A DNA stretch of 48,095 nt from Planctomycetaceae bacterium (GCA_020426515.1 JAGQPW010000022.1:1-48095), one strand, 5' to 3'; shown: positions 20,454-33,487, numbered from the stretch's first letter. The notes: generated by a model not told the origin, from the sequence alone. A program made the numbers and translations.

Positions 20454-22235
20454 TCAGCGACGGACAAGTTGCGCGGGCACTTGCCGGTGTCGTGCGACCG
20501 GCACTGCGGGCCATTGGGCAAATCCCACCTGCGGCTGGTCCGTCAGCTGGCGTTCCAGCACTGGGACGTAGCGTGAACTTTGCGGATCATCGAACAGGTC
20601 GCGTCGCCCCCACACCTGAGCCAGGCTGTCTTGATAGAGCAGGACCCAGTCTGCGGACTGCTGAGCCATCAGGTTCGTCGCCGGTTGTTGCTTGCGGCTG
20701 ATCAATATCAGTTCGGGATCTTCGTAGCGCAGTGCCCGCTCGGGATCAACCGGCGGGGAGAGCGGGCTGCGATAGCGAGGATACGTTGTCCCTTTCCCAA
20801 ACAGGAAATCGAAATAGATGTCGATGACCTGCTGCGGATAACAGGTGCGAAAACGTCCATCGAAGGCGACTCGCGATGGCATCTCTGCGGCATCGAAGCA
20901 GCCCAGGGCGTACTGAGCCCAGTTGAATGTCACAATGGTTCTACCCGACAAGTCGTGGTCAGCCATGTACTGCAGGGCGGCTACGGGGTACTCGCCCCGA
21001 TTGACGCGGAGCTCGGTCCATTGGGGCCAGCTGGTGCAGACGACGGTCGCAATCCAGAGTACAAGTCCGCCTTGAATCCACCAGCGGCCACTGGCGGGCG
21101 CCGGTGCACTGCCTGCGGCGATGATGGCCTCTGACTGATGCCGATTCATTTCCGCAACGATGCCGCGTCGCAATTGATCCAGCGGTCCGGCCATCCAGAA
21201 GGCCCAGGCCATTCCCAGCCACGGCAGGTGCCGGATGTGACTGACGCCCTGCCATGTCAGCAGGATCAGCAGCACGGTGTGTGTGAAATCGATTCGCCGC
21301 GTGCGCCAGCTGGCCCAGATGGTGGTCAGCACAATGGTCCAGAAGCCGAGTGCTTCGCCAGTCAGCAGCGGCAACCGTTCCCAGTCGTCAATTTCCGGAC
21401 GGGGAACATTCAGTGCTTCCCACATCCAGAGCGGCAGGCGGGGACCGTATGGATTGAGCAGCGTCGCCAGCAGCAGTGCAGTAGCCATCATTGCGAAACG
21501 TTTCACACGCCCCCATCCGGCTGAGCCCCACATGCAAAAGGCTTCAATGGCCCGCAGGCCAAGATAGGCGACTACAATGCAGGCGCCTGCAACGAAGCTG
21601 CCATGGGTATTCGCCCACACTGCGCCAATGGGAACCAGCCACCAAAGCTGCCGCATTCGGAAGGAAGAGTAGGGGGGGACGGCATCGGTTGGTGTTCGCG
21701 GATCGCGCAGCCACCATGCTCCCGCCCAGCCGGCGAAACACCAGTCGAGCAGCGTCAGTACGATGGCGAACAGTGCGTATCCAAAGACCTGCGGACGAAA
21801 GTGCCAGTGAAAGGCGATGGTTTGTGCCAGTACGAGTACAATGAAGCCAATCGTCAGCGGATGCACTCCGCGAGACAGCAGTCGACCAGTTACCAGGCCC
21901 AGCACAAGCAGGCTTAATGACAGCTTCAGGGCGAGCAGCCCACCGGCACCCGCCCAGTTGTCGGCGGCGGCCAGCGCGAGTTCCGCCAGGTTTTCGTGAT
22001 TGATCCAGCGATAACCAATGGCGGTGTAGTTCCACGAGGACTGCATTTCCAGTTCGCCGCTACGCAGCGCCTCCCGGCCATACAGCACGTGCCCCCACAA
22101 ATCGGGATCGGCCTCGTTCATGGCGAGCAACGACATGGCCGAGACCACGACGGCCACAAGCCACAATGCCCAATCTCGGGTCAGCCAGGCCGTCGTCGTA
22201 GCGGTGGTTTCTGGATTTGATTCGCCGTCAGTCAT
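20454..22235 (-). CDS. Polytopic membrane protein, GT-C glycosyltransferase-like
   Basis: A 593-residue protein with about 10-11 predicted transmembrane helices in residues ~20-430 and a soluble C-terminal region of ~170 residues. Just after the first helix comes NEADPDLWGHVLYG, then a YTAIGYRWINHENLAEL segment. An acidic motif in the first periplasmic loop followed by W and a short downstream NHE is typical of GT-C-type lipid-linked sugar transferases and of related uncharacterised families. The C-terminal region contains TIVTFNWAQYALG and SRVAFDGRFRTCYP. I infer a membrane enzyme acting on lipid-linked sugars but cannot name the substrate. Confidence 0.65.
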   Translation of the reverse strand: MTDGESNPETTATTTAWLTRDWALWLVAVVVSAMSLLAMNEADPDLWGHVLYGREALRSGELEMQSSWNYTAIGYRWINHENLAELALAAADNWAGAGGLLALKLSLSLLVLGLVTGRLLSRGVHPLTIGFIVLVLAQTIAFHWHFRPQVFGYALFAIVLTLLDWCFAGWAGAWWLRDPRTPTDAVPPYSSFRMRQLWWLVPIGAVWANTHGSFVAGACIVVAYLGLRAIEAFCMWGSAGWGRVKRFAMMATALLLATLLNPYGPRLPLWMWEALNVPRPEIDDWERLPLLTGEALGFWTIVLTTIWASWRTRRIDFTHTVLLILLTWQGVSHIRHLPWLGMAWAFWMAGPLDQLRRGIVAEMNRHQSEAIIAAGSAPAPASGRWWIQGGLVLWIATVVCTSWPQWTELRVNRGEYPVAALQYMADHDLSGRTIVTFNWAQYALGCFDAAEMPSRVAFDGRFRTCYPQQVIDIYFDFLFGKGTTYPRYRSPLSPPVDPERALRYEDPELILISRKQQPATNLMAQQSADWVLLYQDSLAQVWGRRDLFDDPQSSRYVPVLERQLTDQPQVGFAQWPAVPVARHRQVPAQLVRR

Positions 22236-22516
22236 CTGCCGAACTCTGGGGGCAAGGGATACGGGTCCGTAAACAATTTAGCTCACGATTTGGCTGCGGC
22301 TGCCAGAATGATGCAGAAAGGCAACATTCGAAGGCCCAAGATCTCCTGTCAGGCGCGCTTTGGGCAGGGCGACTGGAACACGCGTTCACTAGTGGCCTAA
22401 CATCCGCCGTGAATCCGTCTTGTGGCGTTTCCGGGATTCTCCGTAGGATTCCCGGAGTCAGGCCCTTTTCACTGCCAACATGGACCGTTGGCCCTGCTGA
22501 TCTGCGATCTCCACGG

Positions 22517-23014
22517 ATGGAATACAAGTTCCGATCACTCGGGAAACACTGTGCCCAAACTGGTGCCCCACTGCATCCGGGCCAGCAGTGTGTCTCTGTT
22601 CTGCTGGAAGTCAACGGGCAGCTGGAGCGGTTGGACTACAACCTCGATGCGTGGACAGGTCCTCCCGAACAGGCCATTGGCTATTGGCGTTGTCTCGTAC
22701 CGTATCCGGAAGCGCGCCAGGCCAATACCGTCGATGTCGAGGTGCTGATGCAGCTGTTTGAGCAGATGATCGACGAGGAACAGGCTTCACGAGAACGGCT
22801 GCTGTATGTGCTGACGCTGTTTCTGCTGCAACGCCGACGCCTGAAGCTGGAAGACTCCCACGTGGACGACGATGGCCGGGAGTATCTCTCGGTCGTCGGA
22901 TCGCGTGGCGAAGGCCCTTACGAGGTGCTCGATCAACAACTCACGCAGGATGAAGTTCGCGAACTGCAAGAGGCACTCACAGCCCAGCTGAATTCGGAAT
23001 GGGAGGCCGCGTGA
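22517..23014 (+). CDS. Conserved protein with an N-terminal CxxTG...PGxxC knuckle
   Basis: A 165-residue protein. ATG 22517 (MEYKFRSLGKHC) is chosen because recognisable sequence begins there; the frame is open 100 codons further back without protein-like content. The N-terminus has HCAQTGAPLHPGQQC and a later YWRC, suggesting a small metal-binding fold. The middle is helical (VLMQLFEQMIDEEQ, LYVLTLFLLQRRRL) and the C-terminus is acidic. The stop TGA overlaps the ATG of the next gene by one base, so the two are translationally coupled. Function unknown. Confidence 0.8.
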   Translation: MEYKFRSLGKHCAQTGAPLHPGQQCVSVLLEVNGQLERLDYNLDAWTGPPEQAIGYWRCLVPYPEARQANTVDVEVLMQLFEQMIDEEQASRERLLYVLTLFLLQRRRLKLEDSHVDDDGREYLSVVGSRGEGPYEVLDQQLTQDEVRELQEALTAQLNSEWEAA

Positions 23015-24168
23015 TGATTCGCCAGTTGGCTCGTGTCGGCCTGACATGGGGATTTCTGCTGTTCGCCCTGGGGTGCCACACGCCGCAATGGATGCGTCGG
23101 GAAACCTGTGTGCTCGAGCCAGGCGTTTCCAAGTCGGAACTGGTCGGTTATCTCAATCAGAACATCACCGGAACTCAAACACGTGGTGGTCTGGCTTCGT
23201 GGCGCACCAGTAACGCGCGAACATCCATCACCGGTATTCCGGTCTCGCTGCCCACATCAATCGCCGTGGAAGCTCCCCGCAGTTTCCGCCTTCGTGTGTC
23301 TCATCCCATGTCTGGCGGGCAGGAAGCCGACATCGGATCGAACGATGAACGATTCTGGATGTGGTCCAAGGACATGCCGCAAATTATGACGGCCAGTCAC
23401 GAGGATGTCGGCCTGGCGATGAACTACCTGGAACTCCCCGTGCCGATTCAGCCCGACTGGCTGATGGAAGTCTTTGGTGTGATTCCCCTGAATGAACAGG
23501 AGTTTCAGCTCAGCCGGCCCGATCCGATGGCTCCAATCGTTGAACTTGTTGCCAATCGTACAACACCGCAGGGAGAGACGGTTCAGCGGATTATTCGCGT
23601 GAACACCTGTCGCGGACAGATTACCGAGCACCTGCTGCGTCGCGGTGACGGCCACCTGATCGCCCGTGCCGTCATGGAAAACTATCGACTGCATGAAACC
23701 GGAATCTCCATGCCCGGGCTCGTTCGTCTTCAGTGGCCCGATGCCAAGGTTGAAATGCGGCTGGACCTTGGGCGTCCGGAGGTCAACCCGTCTTCTCTTG
23801 CATCAAACAAAGCCCTGTGGGAGATCCCCATTATCCCAAATGTCAGCGTTGTTGACATTGGAGAGATTGCCCGCCGTCGCGCAGGAATTCCGAGTTCGGT
23901 TGCTCAGGTTGGACATGAATGGCGAGAAGGGGCCGCTGGAGTTGCAACAATCCCCTCGGCAGATGCGAACACCGACACATCGCGTCCGGCGCCTCCATTC
24001 GGCAATCCGTGGGGGAACACCGATCCCGCTTTCACCGAGCCGCCGCGACGACGAGACGCACTTGCCGATTCACTTAGCGCTCCGCAGCCCGATCCATCAC
24101 TCCGGGTTCAGCCTGCAAGCAACGCCGTCCGCACCGCATCGCCTGACGCACCAGTGTGGGCTCAATAG
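23014..24168 (+). CDS. Lipoprotein, LolA/LolB-like fold suspected
   Basis: A 384-residue protein from ATG 23014, with GGGAGG upstream (23001-23006), overlapping the previous stop by one base. The signal peptide ends in the lipobox FALG-C. The mature region around VEAPRSFRLRVSHP, DIGSNDERFWMWSK and a downstream PIQPDWLMEVFGV resembles planctomycete proteins with a LolA/LolB-like half-barrel that handles lipids or lipoproteins. The last ~100 residues are Pro/Ser/Ala rich and probably disordered. Coupling to the small cysteine protein suggests joint function. The fold assignment is tentative. Confidence 0.7.
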   Translation: MIRQLARVGLTWGFLLFALGCHTPQWMRRETCVLEPGVSKSELVGYLNQNITGTQTRGGLASWRTSNARTSITGIPVSLPTSIAVEAPRSFRLRVSHPMSGGQEADIGSNDERFWMWSKDMPQIMTASHEDVGLAMNYLELPVPIQPDWLMEVFGVIPLNEQEFQLSRPDPMAPIVELVANRTTPQGETVQRIIRVNTCRGQITEHLLRRGDGHLIARAVMENYRLHETGISMPGLVRLQWPDAKVEMRLDLGRPEVNPSSLASNKALWEIPIIPNVSVVDIGEIARRRAGIPSSVAQVGHEWREGAAGVATIPSADANTDTSRPAPPFGNPWGNTDPAFTEPPRRRDALADSLSAPQPDPSLRVQPASNAVRTASPDAPVWAQ

Positions 24169-24911
24169 CCCTGCGAAATCGAGTCGACATCGCAGTCGTT
24201 TCGGGTTACTGGTCACCTCCAATGGGGCCTGCACAGTCACTCACAAGTGACGCGCCGCTCGAGATCGCAGTTGCTAGTCCGGACGATCGCTTTCCTCGGA
24301 GCGACCAGATGCTGTGGTCGTCTCCGGTCCCGTGTCGCGAACCCAGTCGCACCTGATCGGCGTCCGCGAGATTCGAACGTCGCGAGCTCTGTCGCACATC
24401 ACGCATTCGTGCCGCTGGATGCCAACAGCACGCACAAAACAATCATCGCTGATGTACCAAGCGGTATTGTCTGCCTGTGATTCGCGCGAGTATGCCCTGT
24501 TCCATTGCAGGCGCATACGAATGATTTCTGCCTCCGCGTGAACGACGGCCCTGCCAGGGAATTCTCAAAATAGATGCAGCCCACTCGTGTCGCCCCTCCG
24601 AATGAAGGGGCGACCAAACGCAGAGGCGGCCCCTTGAGTGAGCATTCCGGGGCATGATTCACGCCGTTTCGTGACGGATCCCCTGCGAATAATCAGCCAC
24701 GCTCTACTGAATTGGCGCCGCCGTTCTCCCTCCCGGCCAAGGCGTCGTCCCCGTCGCGAACAGAACCTTCGGCACTGGATTTGCGTATTGCATTTCACAG
24801 CTGAATTCAACGATCGACGATGATTTGCTCGGACTGGATGTCCCTGCACACAGTCGACCGTGAATCGGCTTTCGATCCCTCCCGACTTCCTTCCCGATGG
24901 AGCCTTCCCCC
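24169..24911. other. Intergenic region, 743 bp, no gene seen
   Basis: No open frame here resembles a known protein, although a minus-strand frame at 24274-24516 has HECVMCDRARDVRI. Structure seen: a perfect 8-bp stem TCGCCCCT (24590-24597) and AGGGGCGA (24606-24613) with an 8-nt loop, and GCCCC/GGGGC around 24628-24652. The region must hold the promoter of the DUF1559 gene at 24912. Confidence 0.45.
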
Positions 24912-25922
24912 ATGCATCCCGTGTCACAGCGTCGAACCGGATTCACGTTGATTGAGCTGCTCGTTGTCATTGCCATCATCGCCATTCTGATTGCCTTGCT
25001 GCTTCCCGCCGTCCAACAGGCCCGCGAAGCGGCCCGCCGCACCCAGTGCAAGAACAACATCAAGCAACTTGGCCTCGCACTGCACAACTACCACGACACA
25101 CACGGAGTATTTCCTTACTCAACAATGGGGGATGCTTCTGTCGACGCCACTTCACCGAGCTCACCAACAACACTCGGTATTTCCGGTGTGAACCAGCGAG
25201 GCTGGCTCCACATCCTTCCCTTTATTGATCAGGCAGCGCTCTACAACAAAGCTGACTTCAGCGGAGCGTTTGGCGGTTACAACCGGGGCGGAGCCACCAT
25301 GGCTGGCGACCCGGCGACCAACGGAAACGGGGCTGTGGTGTCTCATCTGGTGACGGCATTCTTGTGTCCATCGGACCCAGGTGACAGGCAGTTCCGCTCA
25401 TCGGATAGTACCTATGCCATCAGTGCCGCTGCTTACTCCGCCGGGATGTACGGATCAAAAACGAGCTACGACTTCTCTGTTCAGCGGTACTCGAGTTCCG
25501 TATCGCTTTGGGCCGCCTCGTCCGGAACAACCCGTCGTTTGTTTGGACCTCACTCCGGATCACGAATCCGCGACGTCACCGATGGAACCAGCAACACCGC
25601 TGCCATTGTCGAAGGAACGCTCGATGTCAAAGACGGCGTTGGCCAGACATGGGGCTACACCAAGTGGGTGGGCAATGGTATCGACCTCGCGGCGAGTGAA
25701 GGCATTAACTTCTGGATTTGCTGCAGCTGGCGTACGCCCCCCAATGCAGACACCCGTGCAGGACGTACGAGCAGTTGGGGAGGGCCTGGCAGCAACCACA
25801 CCGGCGGTGCTCATGTTCTGATGACCGATGGTGCCGTCCGCTTCCTCAGCGAGAACATCTCTTCGGTGACACGTAAAAACCTCGCCTACATTTCCGATGG
25901 CGAGGTCATCGGCGAGTTCTAA
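24912..25922 (+). CDS. DUF1559 protein with type IV pilin-like N-terminus
   Basis: ATG 24912 is chosen because GGAG lies 9 nt upstream (24899-24902); an in-frame ATG at 24897 lacks a ribosome site. The 336-residue product starts [18 protein letters not shown], continues with the hydrophobic helix and [28 protein letters not shown], and ends with HTGGAHVLMTDGAVRFL and GEF. The first ~60 residues are nearly the same as in the copy at 18913, with many synonymous base differences, so this is an old paralogue rather than a recent copy. A lipoprotein gene follows after 159 bp. Confidence 0.93.
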   Translation: MHPVSQRRTGFTLIELLVVIAIIAILIALLLPAVQQAREAARRTQCKNNIKQLGLALHNYHDTHGVFPYSTMGDASVDATSPSSPTTLGISGVNQRGWLHILPFIDQAALYNKADFSGAFGGYNRGGATMAGDPATNGNGAVVSHLVTAFLCPSDPGDRQFRSSDSTYAISAAAYSAGMYGSKTSYDFSVQRYSSSVSLWAASSGTTRRLFGPHSGSRIRDVTDGTSNTAAIVEGTLDVKDGVGQTWGYTKWVGNGIDLAASEGINFWICCSWRTPPNADTRAGRTSSWGGPGSNHTGGAHVLMTDGAVRFLSENISSVTRKNLAYISDGEVIGEF

Positions 25923-25958
25923 ATCGCACACGCCCGTATGCTTGCTGACTTCTTCCGA

Positions 25959-25990
25959 TCCAGCCTCTTTCTCGATGAGAGGAGGCTGGA
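25959..25990 (+). terminator. Hairpin between the DUF1559 gene and its lipoprotein partner
   Basis: TCCAGCCTC (25959-25967) and GAGGCTGGA (25982-25990) form a perfect 9-bp stem around a 14-nt loop that can itself pair CTC with GAG. No T-run follows. It could reduce transcription of, or separate the mRNA ends of, the two genes. Confidence 0.45.
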
Positions 25991-26081
25991 CGTGAGACGG
26001 AGAGCCAGAAACGCAGCATACTCCCTCCCTTTCTTCTGAGCGGGGAAGGGGCCACTCAACACAGTTTCCGGAGCCCGGACA

Positions 26082-26615
26082 ATGACTCCTCCACGAATTC
26101 ACCATTCAAACAGCCTTGCAGTTCGCGAGCCCCGCTCTGCTGCAAAGCCCCGTTCCCAGCGATGGCTGGCTGCCGTTGTGCTGCTGGCGGCCTTTGGCTG
26201 CGGCGGTTCCTCTTCTGAGTTTGACACCTCCGTGCTCGTCCCTGTGACGGGCCGGGTCACCCTGGATGGGAAACCAGCCCAAGGGGTTGCGGTCGTGTTT
26301 CATCCGAAATTGAACACCGTAGGAACCGGGGCATTTGCCGTCACCGATGAAAACGGAAGCTTTACACTCGACCATCGCTCCGGCGAACAGGGCGTGGAAC
26401 CAGGCGGATATGCCGTCACCTTTTCACGATACACACAACCCGACGGCTCTCCCATCCCTCCGGGAGCATCCGCAGCCGACGTCGGTGCCGTCGAATCCAT
26501 GCCCAAACAGTACACCGACGCCACCAACCCCAGGCTCCCGACGCAAGCTGACGTGTCAGCAGTCGGGGGGACTTTCGAGTTCGAGCTCACGAGCCAAAAG
26601 CTCGCCCGCCGGTAA
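26082..26615 (+). CDS. Small lipoprotein, transthyretin/carboxypeptidase-regulatory-like
   Basis: A 177-residue protein from ATG 26082, with GGAG 8 nt upstream. After a basic N-region the signal peptide ends in LAAFG-C. The mature domain has VTGRVTLDGKPAQGVAVVF and GGYAVTFSRY, the same architecture as the lipoprotein at 19982 but only distantly similar in sequence. The order DUF1559 then lipoprotein is repeated, suggesting the two products work together at the cell surface. Function unknown. Confidence 0.85.
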   Translation: MTPPRIHHSNSLAVREPRSAAKPRSQRWLAAVVLLAAFGCGGSSSEFDTSVLVPVTGRVTLDGKPAQGVAVVFHPKLNTVGTGAFAVTDENGSFTLDHRSGEQGVEPGGYAVTFSRYTQPDGSPIPPGASAADVGAVESMPKQYTDATNPRLPTQADVSAVGGTFEFELTSQKLARR

Positions 26616-26686
26616 CCCCAGTCCGACATGCGGACCCGGCCCCGGCATAGAGAACTGGCCGAATCAGCTCGTCGCTATCGTGGCAC

Positions 26687-26722
26687 AAAAAAGCAGCCAC
26701 CACCGTAACCGGTGGCGGCTGC
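26687..26722 (-). terminator. Intrinsic terminator of hisG
   Basis: Read on the minus strand, GCAGCCGCCACCG (26722-26710), a 4-nt loop, then CGGTGGTGGCTGC (26705-26693) pair with one G-T wobble and are followed by six T residues (26692-26687). It begins 25 bp after the hisG stop. Confidence 0.92.
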
Positions 26723-26746
26723 TCGAAGTAAGTTTCGTGTCTCGTC

Positions 26747-27625
26747 TTAGTCGATGATCTTGGAAATCGGGAACTCGACGATTCCCGTCGCTCCGACGTC
26801 GCGCAGCTTGGGAATAATGGTTCGCACGATCGACTCTTCAATGATCGTGTTCACGGCCACCCAATCGGGATCAGACAGTGAGGCGACGGTGGGGTCCTTC
26901 AGGGCAGGCAGCCCGTTCAGAATGCGGGGGAGATCGGCGCGGCGAACGTTCATCATCAGTCCGACCTTCCCTTCTGCAGCGAGGCAGGACTGAAGCATCA
27001 GGGCGATGTTGTCGATCTTCTGCTTCTTCCAGGGATCTTTCAGGGCATCCTTGTTCGCGATGAATCGCGTGGTGCTCTGCAGCACTTCGTCCAGAATTCG
27101 CAGGTTATTGGCCCGCAATGAGGAACCGGTCTCGGTCACTTCGACAATGGCATCGGCAAGACGCGGAGGCTTGACCTCGGTGGCGCCCCACGAGAACTCC
27201 ACATCGGCGGTGACACCATGTTTTTCCAGATAGGCCTTCGTGAGGCCTACCGCTTCGGTCGCGATTCGTTTCCCTTCCAGATCCTTTACCGACTGGATCG
27301 GCGAATCTTCGGGGACGCACAGCACCCAGCGCACTGGTCGGCGGCTGACTTTGGAAAACACCAGTTCGGTGACTTCCTGCACATCAGCCTGTGTTTCGCA
27401 GACCCAGTCGTAGCCGGTAATGCCGGCGTCCAGGATCCCGTTCTCAACGTACCGGGCCATCTCCTGCGCGCGAATCAGCAGGCATTCGATGTTGTCATCG
27501 TCGATTGACGGGTAGTACGACCGCGATGAAAAGGTGATGCGGTAACCCGCCTTCTTGAACAGTTCGGCAGTTGCATCTTGCAGGCTGCCAGCCGGAATCC
27601 CCAGCTTGAGGATGTGATCAGACAT
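26747..27625 (-). CDS. hisG: ATP phosphoribosyltransferase, long form
   Basis: Start chosen as ATG 27625 ([16 protein letters not shown]); product 292 residues. It catalyses the first step of histidine synthesis, joining ATP and [32 protein letters not shown] and the PRPP-binding region [16 protein letters not shown] are visible. The length and the C-terminal ~75 residues, including [17 protein letters not shown], indicate the long HisG with an ACT-like regulatory domain for histidine feedback, so no HisZ is needed. It lies 75 bp after hisI on the same strand and ends at a strong terminator. Confidence 0.95.
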   Translation of the reverse strand: MSDHILKLGIPAGSLQDATAELFKKAGYRITFSSRSYYPSIDDDNIECLLIRAQEMARYVENGILDAGITGYDWVCETQADVQEVTELVFSKVSRRPVRWVLCVPEDSPIQSVKDLEGKRIATEAVGLTKAYLEKHGVTADVEFSWGATEVKPPRLADAIVEVTETGSSLRANNLRILDEVLQSTTRFIANKDALKDPWKKQKIDNIALMLQSCLAAEGKVGLMMNVRRADLPRILNGLPALKDPTVASLSDPDWVAVNTIIEESIVRTIIPKLRDVGATGIVEFPISKIID

Positions 27626-27700
27626 TGTGCTTTGAACTCGTGGGTTACGGGATTCGAATGCGCCGACCGGCAACGAGGATGTTGCGGCTTCACTGGCGAA

Positions 27701-28084
27701 CTACTTCTTCTTGTAGACCTCGGCCGGGTCGAACACCCGTTCTCCTTCCACGGAGACCCCGCCGGAAGCCGGGTCGACGCGACGGAAGAAACAGCTCTGG
27801 TAGCCTTCGTGGCAGGCGGCTCCGCCAATCTGGTTGACTTTCACCAGCAGGGTGTCGGCGTCGCAGTCGAAGTACAGCCCCAGCAGTTCCTGGACGTTGC
27901 CGCTCTCTTCCCCTTTACGCCACAGTTTCTTCCGCGAGCGACTGTAGTAGCAGACACGACCGGTCTTGAGCGTTTCTTCGTACGCCTCGCGATTCATGTA
28001 GGCCAGCATCAATACTGTCCCGCTGGCTGCATCCTGAGCGATCACAGGGATGAGTTCCGCCTTTTGAAAATCCGGTCCGTTCAC
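27701..28084 (-). CDS. hisI: Phosphoribosyl-AMP cyclohydrolase
   Basis: A 127-residue protein starting at GTG 28084. It opens the adenine ring of phosphoribosyl-AMP in histidine synthesis. [16 protein letters not shown], the segment [20 protein letters not shown], the Mg-binding [11 protein letters not shown] and the zinc cysteines in [12 protein letters not shown] are all present. The phosphoribosyl-ATP pyrophosphohydrolase domain found fused in some bacteria is absent, so HisE must be encoded elsewhere. It is followed by hisG. Confidence 0.95.
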   Translation of the reverse strand: MNGPDFQKAELIPVIAQDAASGTVLMLAYMNREAYEETLKTGRVCYYSRSRKKLWRKGEESGNVQELLGLYFDCDADTLLVKVNQIGGAACHEGYQSCFFRRVDPASGGVSVEGERVFDPAEVYKKK

Positions 28085-28171
28085 GTTTCTTCAATCGAGT
28101 GAGTACAGAGGAAAAACAAACAGGGGACGATTCGCACCGCCCCCCGACCATGCTCCTGGTGCGACACGAAC

Positions 28172-28744
28172 CTAGTTGGAAAGTTCGTAGTCGACTTCCT
28201 TTTCTTTATCCGCCCCGAAGCTCGTGCGAAATGCATCCACAACGCCAGCGACCGTCTTTTGCGGTCCGGTCACCTTGAGGAAGTAATTGCCCTTGCCTTC
28301 GACCATCAGGATGACGGCCAGCATGCGATAGTTTTCAACCGGAGCCGTCCGCCCCTGAATAGGGGGGCCAACCGGCTTCTTGTAGGTGCCCTGCATGTCG
28401 ACAAGCACATAGTCGCCGTGCGTTGATGCGCCTTTTCGCATCTTGACCTGGCGTCCCTCTCCCTCGAACTGAGTGACCCAGCGAGAAACGTTCTGCTCAA
28501 CGCTGCCACCGAACGGCGGGAACACCACCAGTTCGCTGGTTTCGGTGTCTCCTTCCGCAGAGGGAATCGCAAACTCCGCCAACCGAAGACGGCTGGAAGG
28601 TTGCATCGACTTCCACTCGGCGGGAATCGTCAGTTTCAAATCCTGAAGTTCGACAACCCGAGGTTCTTCGGCCTGCACTGCAGTGGAGACCACGAACAGA
28701 CAACACGCGAGAGCCGTCACGCACCAGAGTCGATATGCAGTCAT
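28172..28744 (-). CDS. Exported protein of unknown function
   Basis: ATG 28744 (MTAYRLWC) is chosen because GGAGG lies 7 nt upstream. The 190-residue product has a signal peptide with likely cleavage after AVQA-EE. The mature part has LKLTIPAEWKSMQPSSRLRL, a VFPPFGGSVEQN segment and GNYFLKVTGPQKTVAGVVDAF, a small alpha/beta domain seen in planctomycete secreted proteins. No catalytic motif is apparent. It precedes hisI by 87 bp on the same strand but is probably unrelated to histidine synthesis. Confidence 0.8.
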   Translation of the reverse strand: MTAYRLWCVTALACCLFVVSTAVQAEEPRVVELQDLKLTIPAEWKSMQPSSRLRLAEFAIPSAEGDTETSELVVFPPFGGSVEQNVSRWVTQFEGEGRQVKMRKGASTHGDYVLVDMQGTYKKPVGPPIQGRTAPVENYRMLAVILMVEGKGNYFLKVTGPQKTVAGVVDAFRTSFGADKEKEVDYELSN

Positions 28745-29008
28745 CACCAAGCCTCCATCAATCAGCTCAGGGCTGACACGAAATATGGTCACAGAACGCC
28801 GATCGGAGCGGGGGCGGCCCGCTCTTTGCCGCAACGGGCAAAGCTGATCAGGTTTGCGACTGGATTGTGAAGTACGCATCGTCGGAATTCAAACGCAAGA
28901 GGCATTCCGTCGGCAACGTCAACCAACTTTGATGGTTTCGGCAAGTCTGCGTTCTGGCAAACTTCGTCCTCGCATCGGTGTGGCAGGCGGTCGGGGACAG
29001 GATTCGCC

Positions 29009-29362
29009 TCACCTCGCATTCCGCACTTCCGGTAGCGGGTATTCGGCAATTGCAATTCCGAGTTCCCGCACCTCCTGTAATCGCCGCCAGGCCCGTGTGA
29101 CCAGTTCTTCACGGGCCGCCACATCGTCGGCGTCAAGCTGATCCTTGGCGAATGCCCCGTTCGCAACAACGGGCGTAAACGACTTGTCGACAATGAATTG
29201 CGTTAGCGTGGGGTTGCATCGCAGGTGACGTTCCGGGGCCGTCATCAGTTGTCGGCCGTCGATCTCTCCGAGGACGTACCTGAGGTACAGGTCGCTGTCG
29301 GTAATGTCATGCACGTACTTTCCGCACACTTCACACACATATCCCTCGTCGCACTTCGCCAT
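29009..29362 (-). CDS. Small conserved CxxC protein
   Basis: A 117-residue protein from ATG 29362, with GGAG 6 nt upstream. The N-terminus MAKCDEGYVCEVCGKYV has three cysteines in a possible metal knuckle, followed by DITDSDLYLRYVLGEI and a PERHLRCNPTLTQFIV segment with a further Cys. The C-terminal half is helical and acidic. I do not recognise a named family, although this arrangement looks like a conserved planctomycete protein. It stands alone. Confidence 0.75.
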   Translation of the reverse strand: MAKCDEGYVCEVCGKYVHDITDSDLYLRYVLGEIDGRQLMTAPERHLRCNPTLTQFIVDKSFTPVVANGAFAKDQLDADDVAAREELVTRAWRRLQEVRELGIAIAEYPLPEVRNAR

Positions 29363-29756
29363 GCTTTTCTCCGACTCTCTGCTGTGGTTGGCCGGTGGAG
29401 ATTCTAACGATTGCGGTGTCGTTTGGCGTACCGGGCAGAGGGCCGCCGGATTACTTGACCGGGCTTCGCCAAGTCCTCCCGTTGACCTGACCGATTATCA
29501 GTCCTAGCATGCGAAGTCTTCGAAGGTTACGAAGATCTGGCAAGCGGATCGGCAGGATCCTTCCGGAATCGGCCAAGATCGGCAGGTTTCTGACGAACCA
29601 CCTGCTAATCAGCCACAATCTGCGCGACTTCCCCTTCGAACTGCAGGACAACTCACCTAAACTCCCCACGGACTGGGCGTTGCATGGTCGACACGACGTC
29701 GACTCGCGAGGTCTCGGTCCTTCCCGGAGAACGGACTTTCCAATCGGTAGCCACAC
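29363..29756. other. Intergenic region upstream of secA, 394 bp
   Basis: No gene seen. It separates a minus-strand small gene from secA and should contain both promoters. The only visible pattern is a repeated ATCGGCAGG element (around 29552-29560 and 29579-29587) flanking ATCCTTCCGGAATCGG. No attenuator of the SecM type and no signal-peptide-encoding leader was found. Confidence 0.4.
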
Positions 29757-33287
<3,531 letters not shown>

Positions 33288-33487
33288 GTCCCACGGACTG
33301 AGCCGACTGTGCTTGTTGTCGAGTTTCCGCAATTGAGACTCTGCGTGAATCGGGTCCCAGCTGCCTGTCCCGGTAGCAATCTGGGAATCGCCCGTTATGA
33401 TTCGGAGAAGACGGGGGTAAGAAGTGTCCGGTCGCCGTGTGTGGCGCCGGGGTTACCATCCCCACGGTTCCGACAACGGACGATCGG

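Noticed and set aside
24360-24400. A TTCGAA motif suggesting a tRNA T-loop.
   Set aside because: Flanking bases cannot form the T-stem, and no acceptor or anticodon stem is present.
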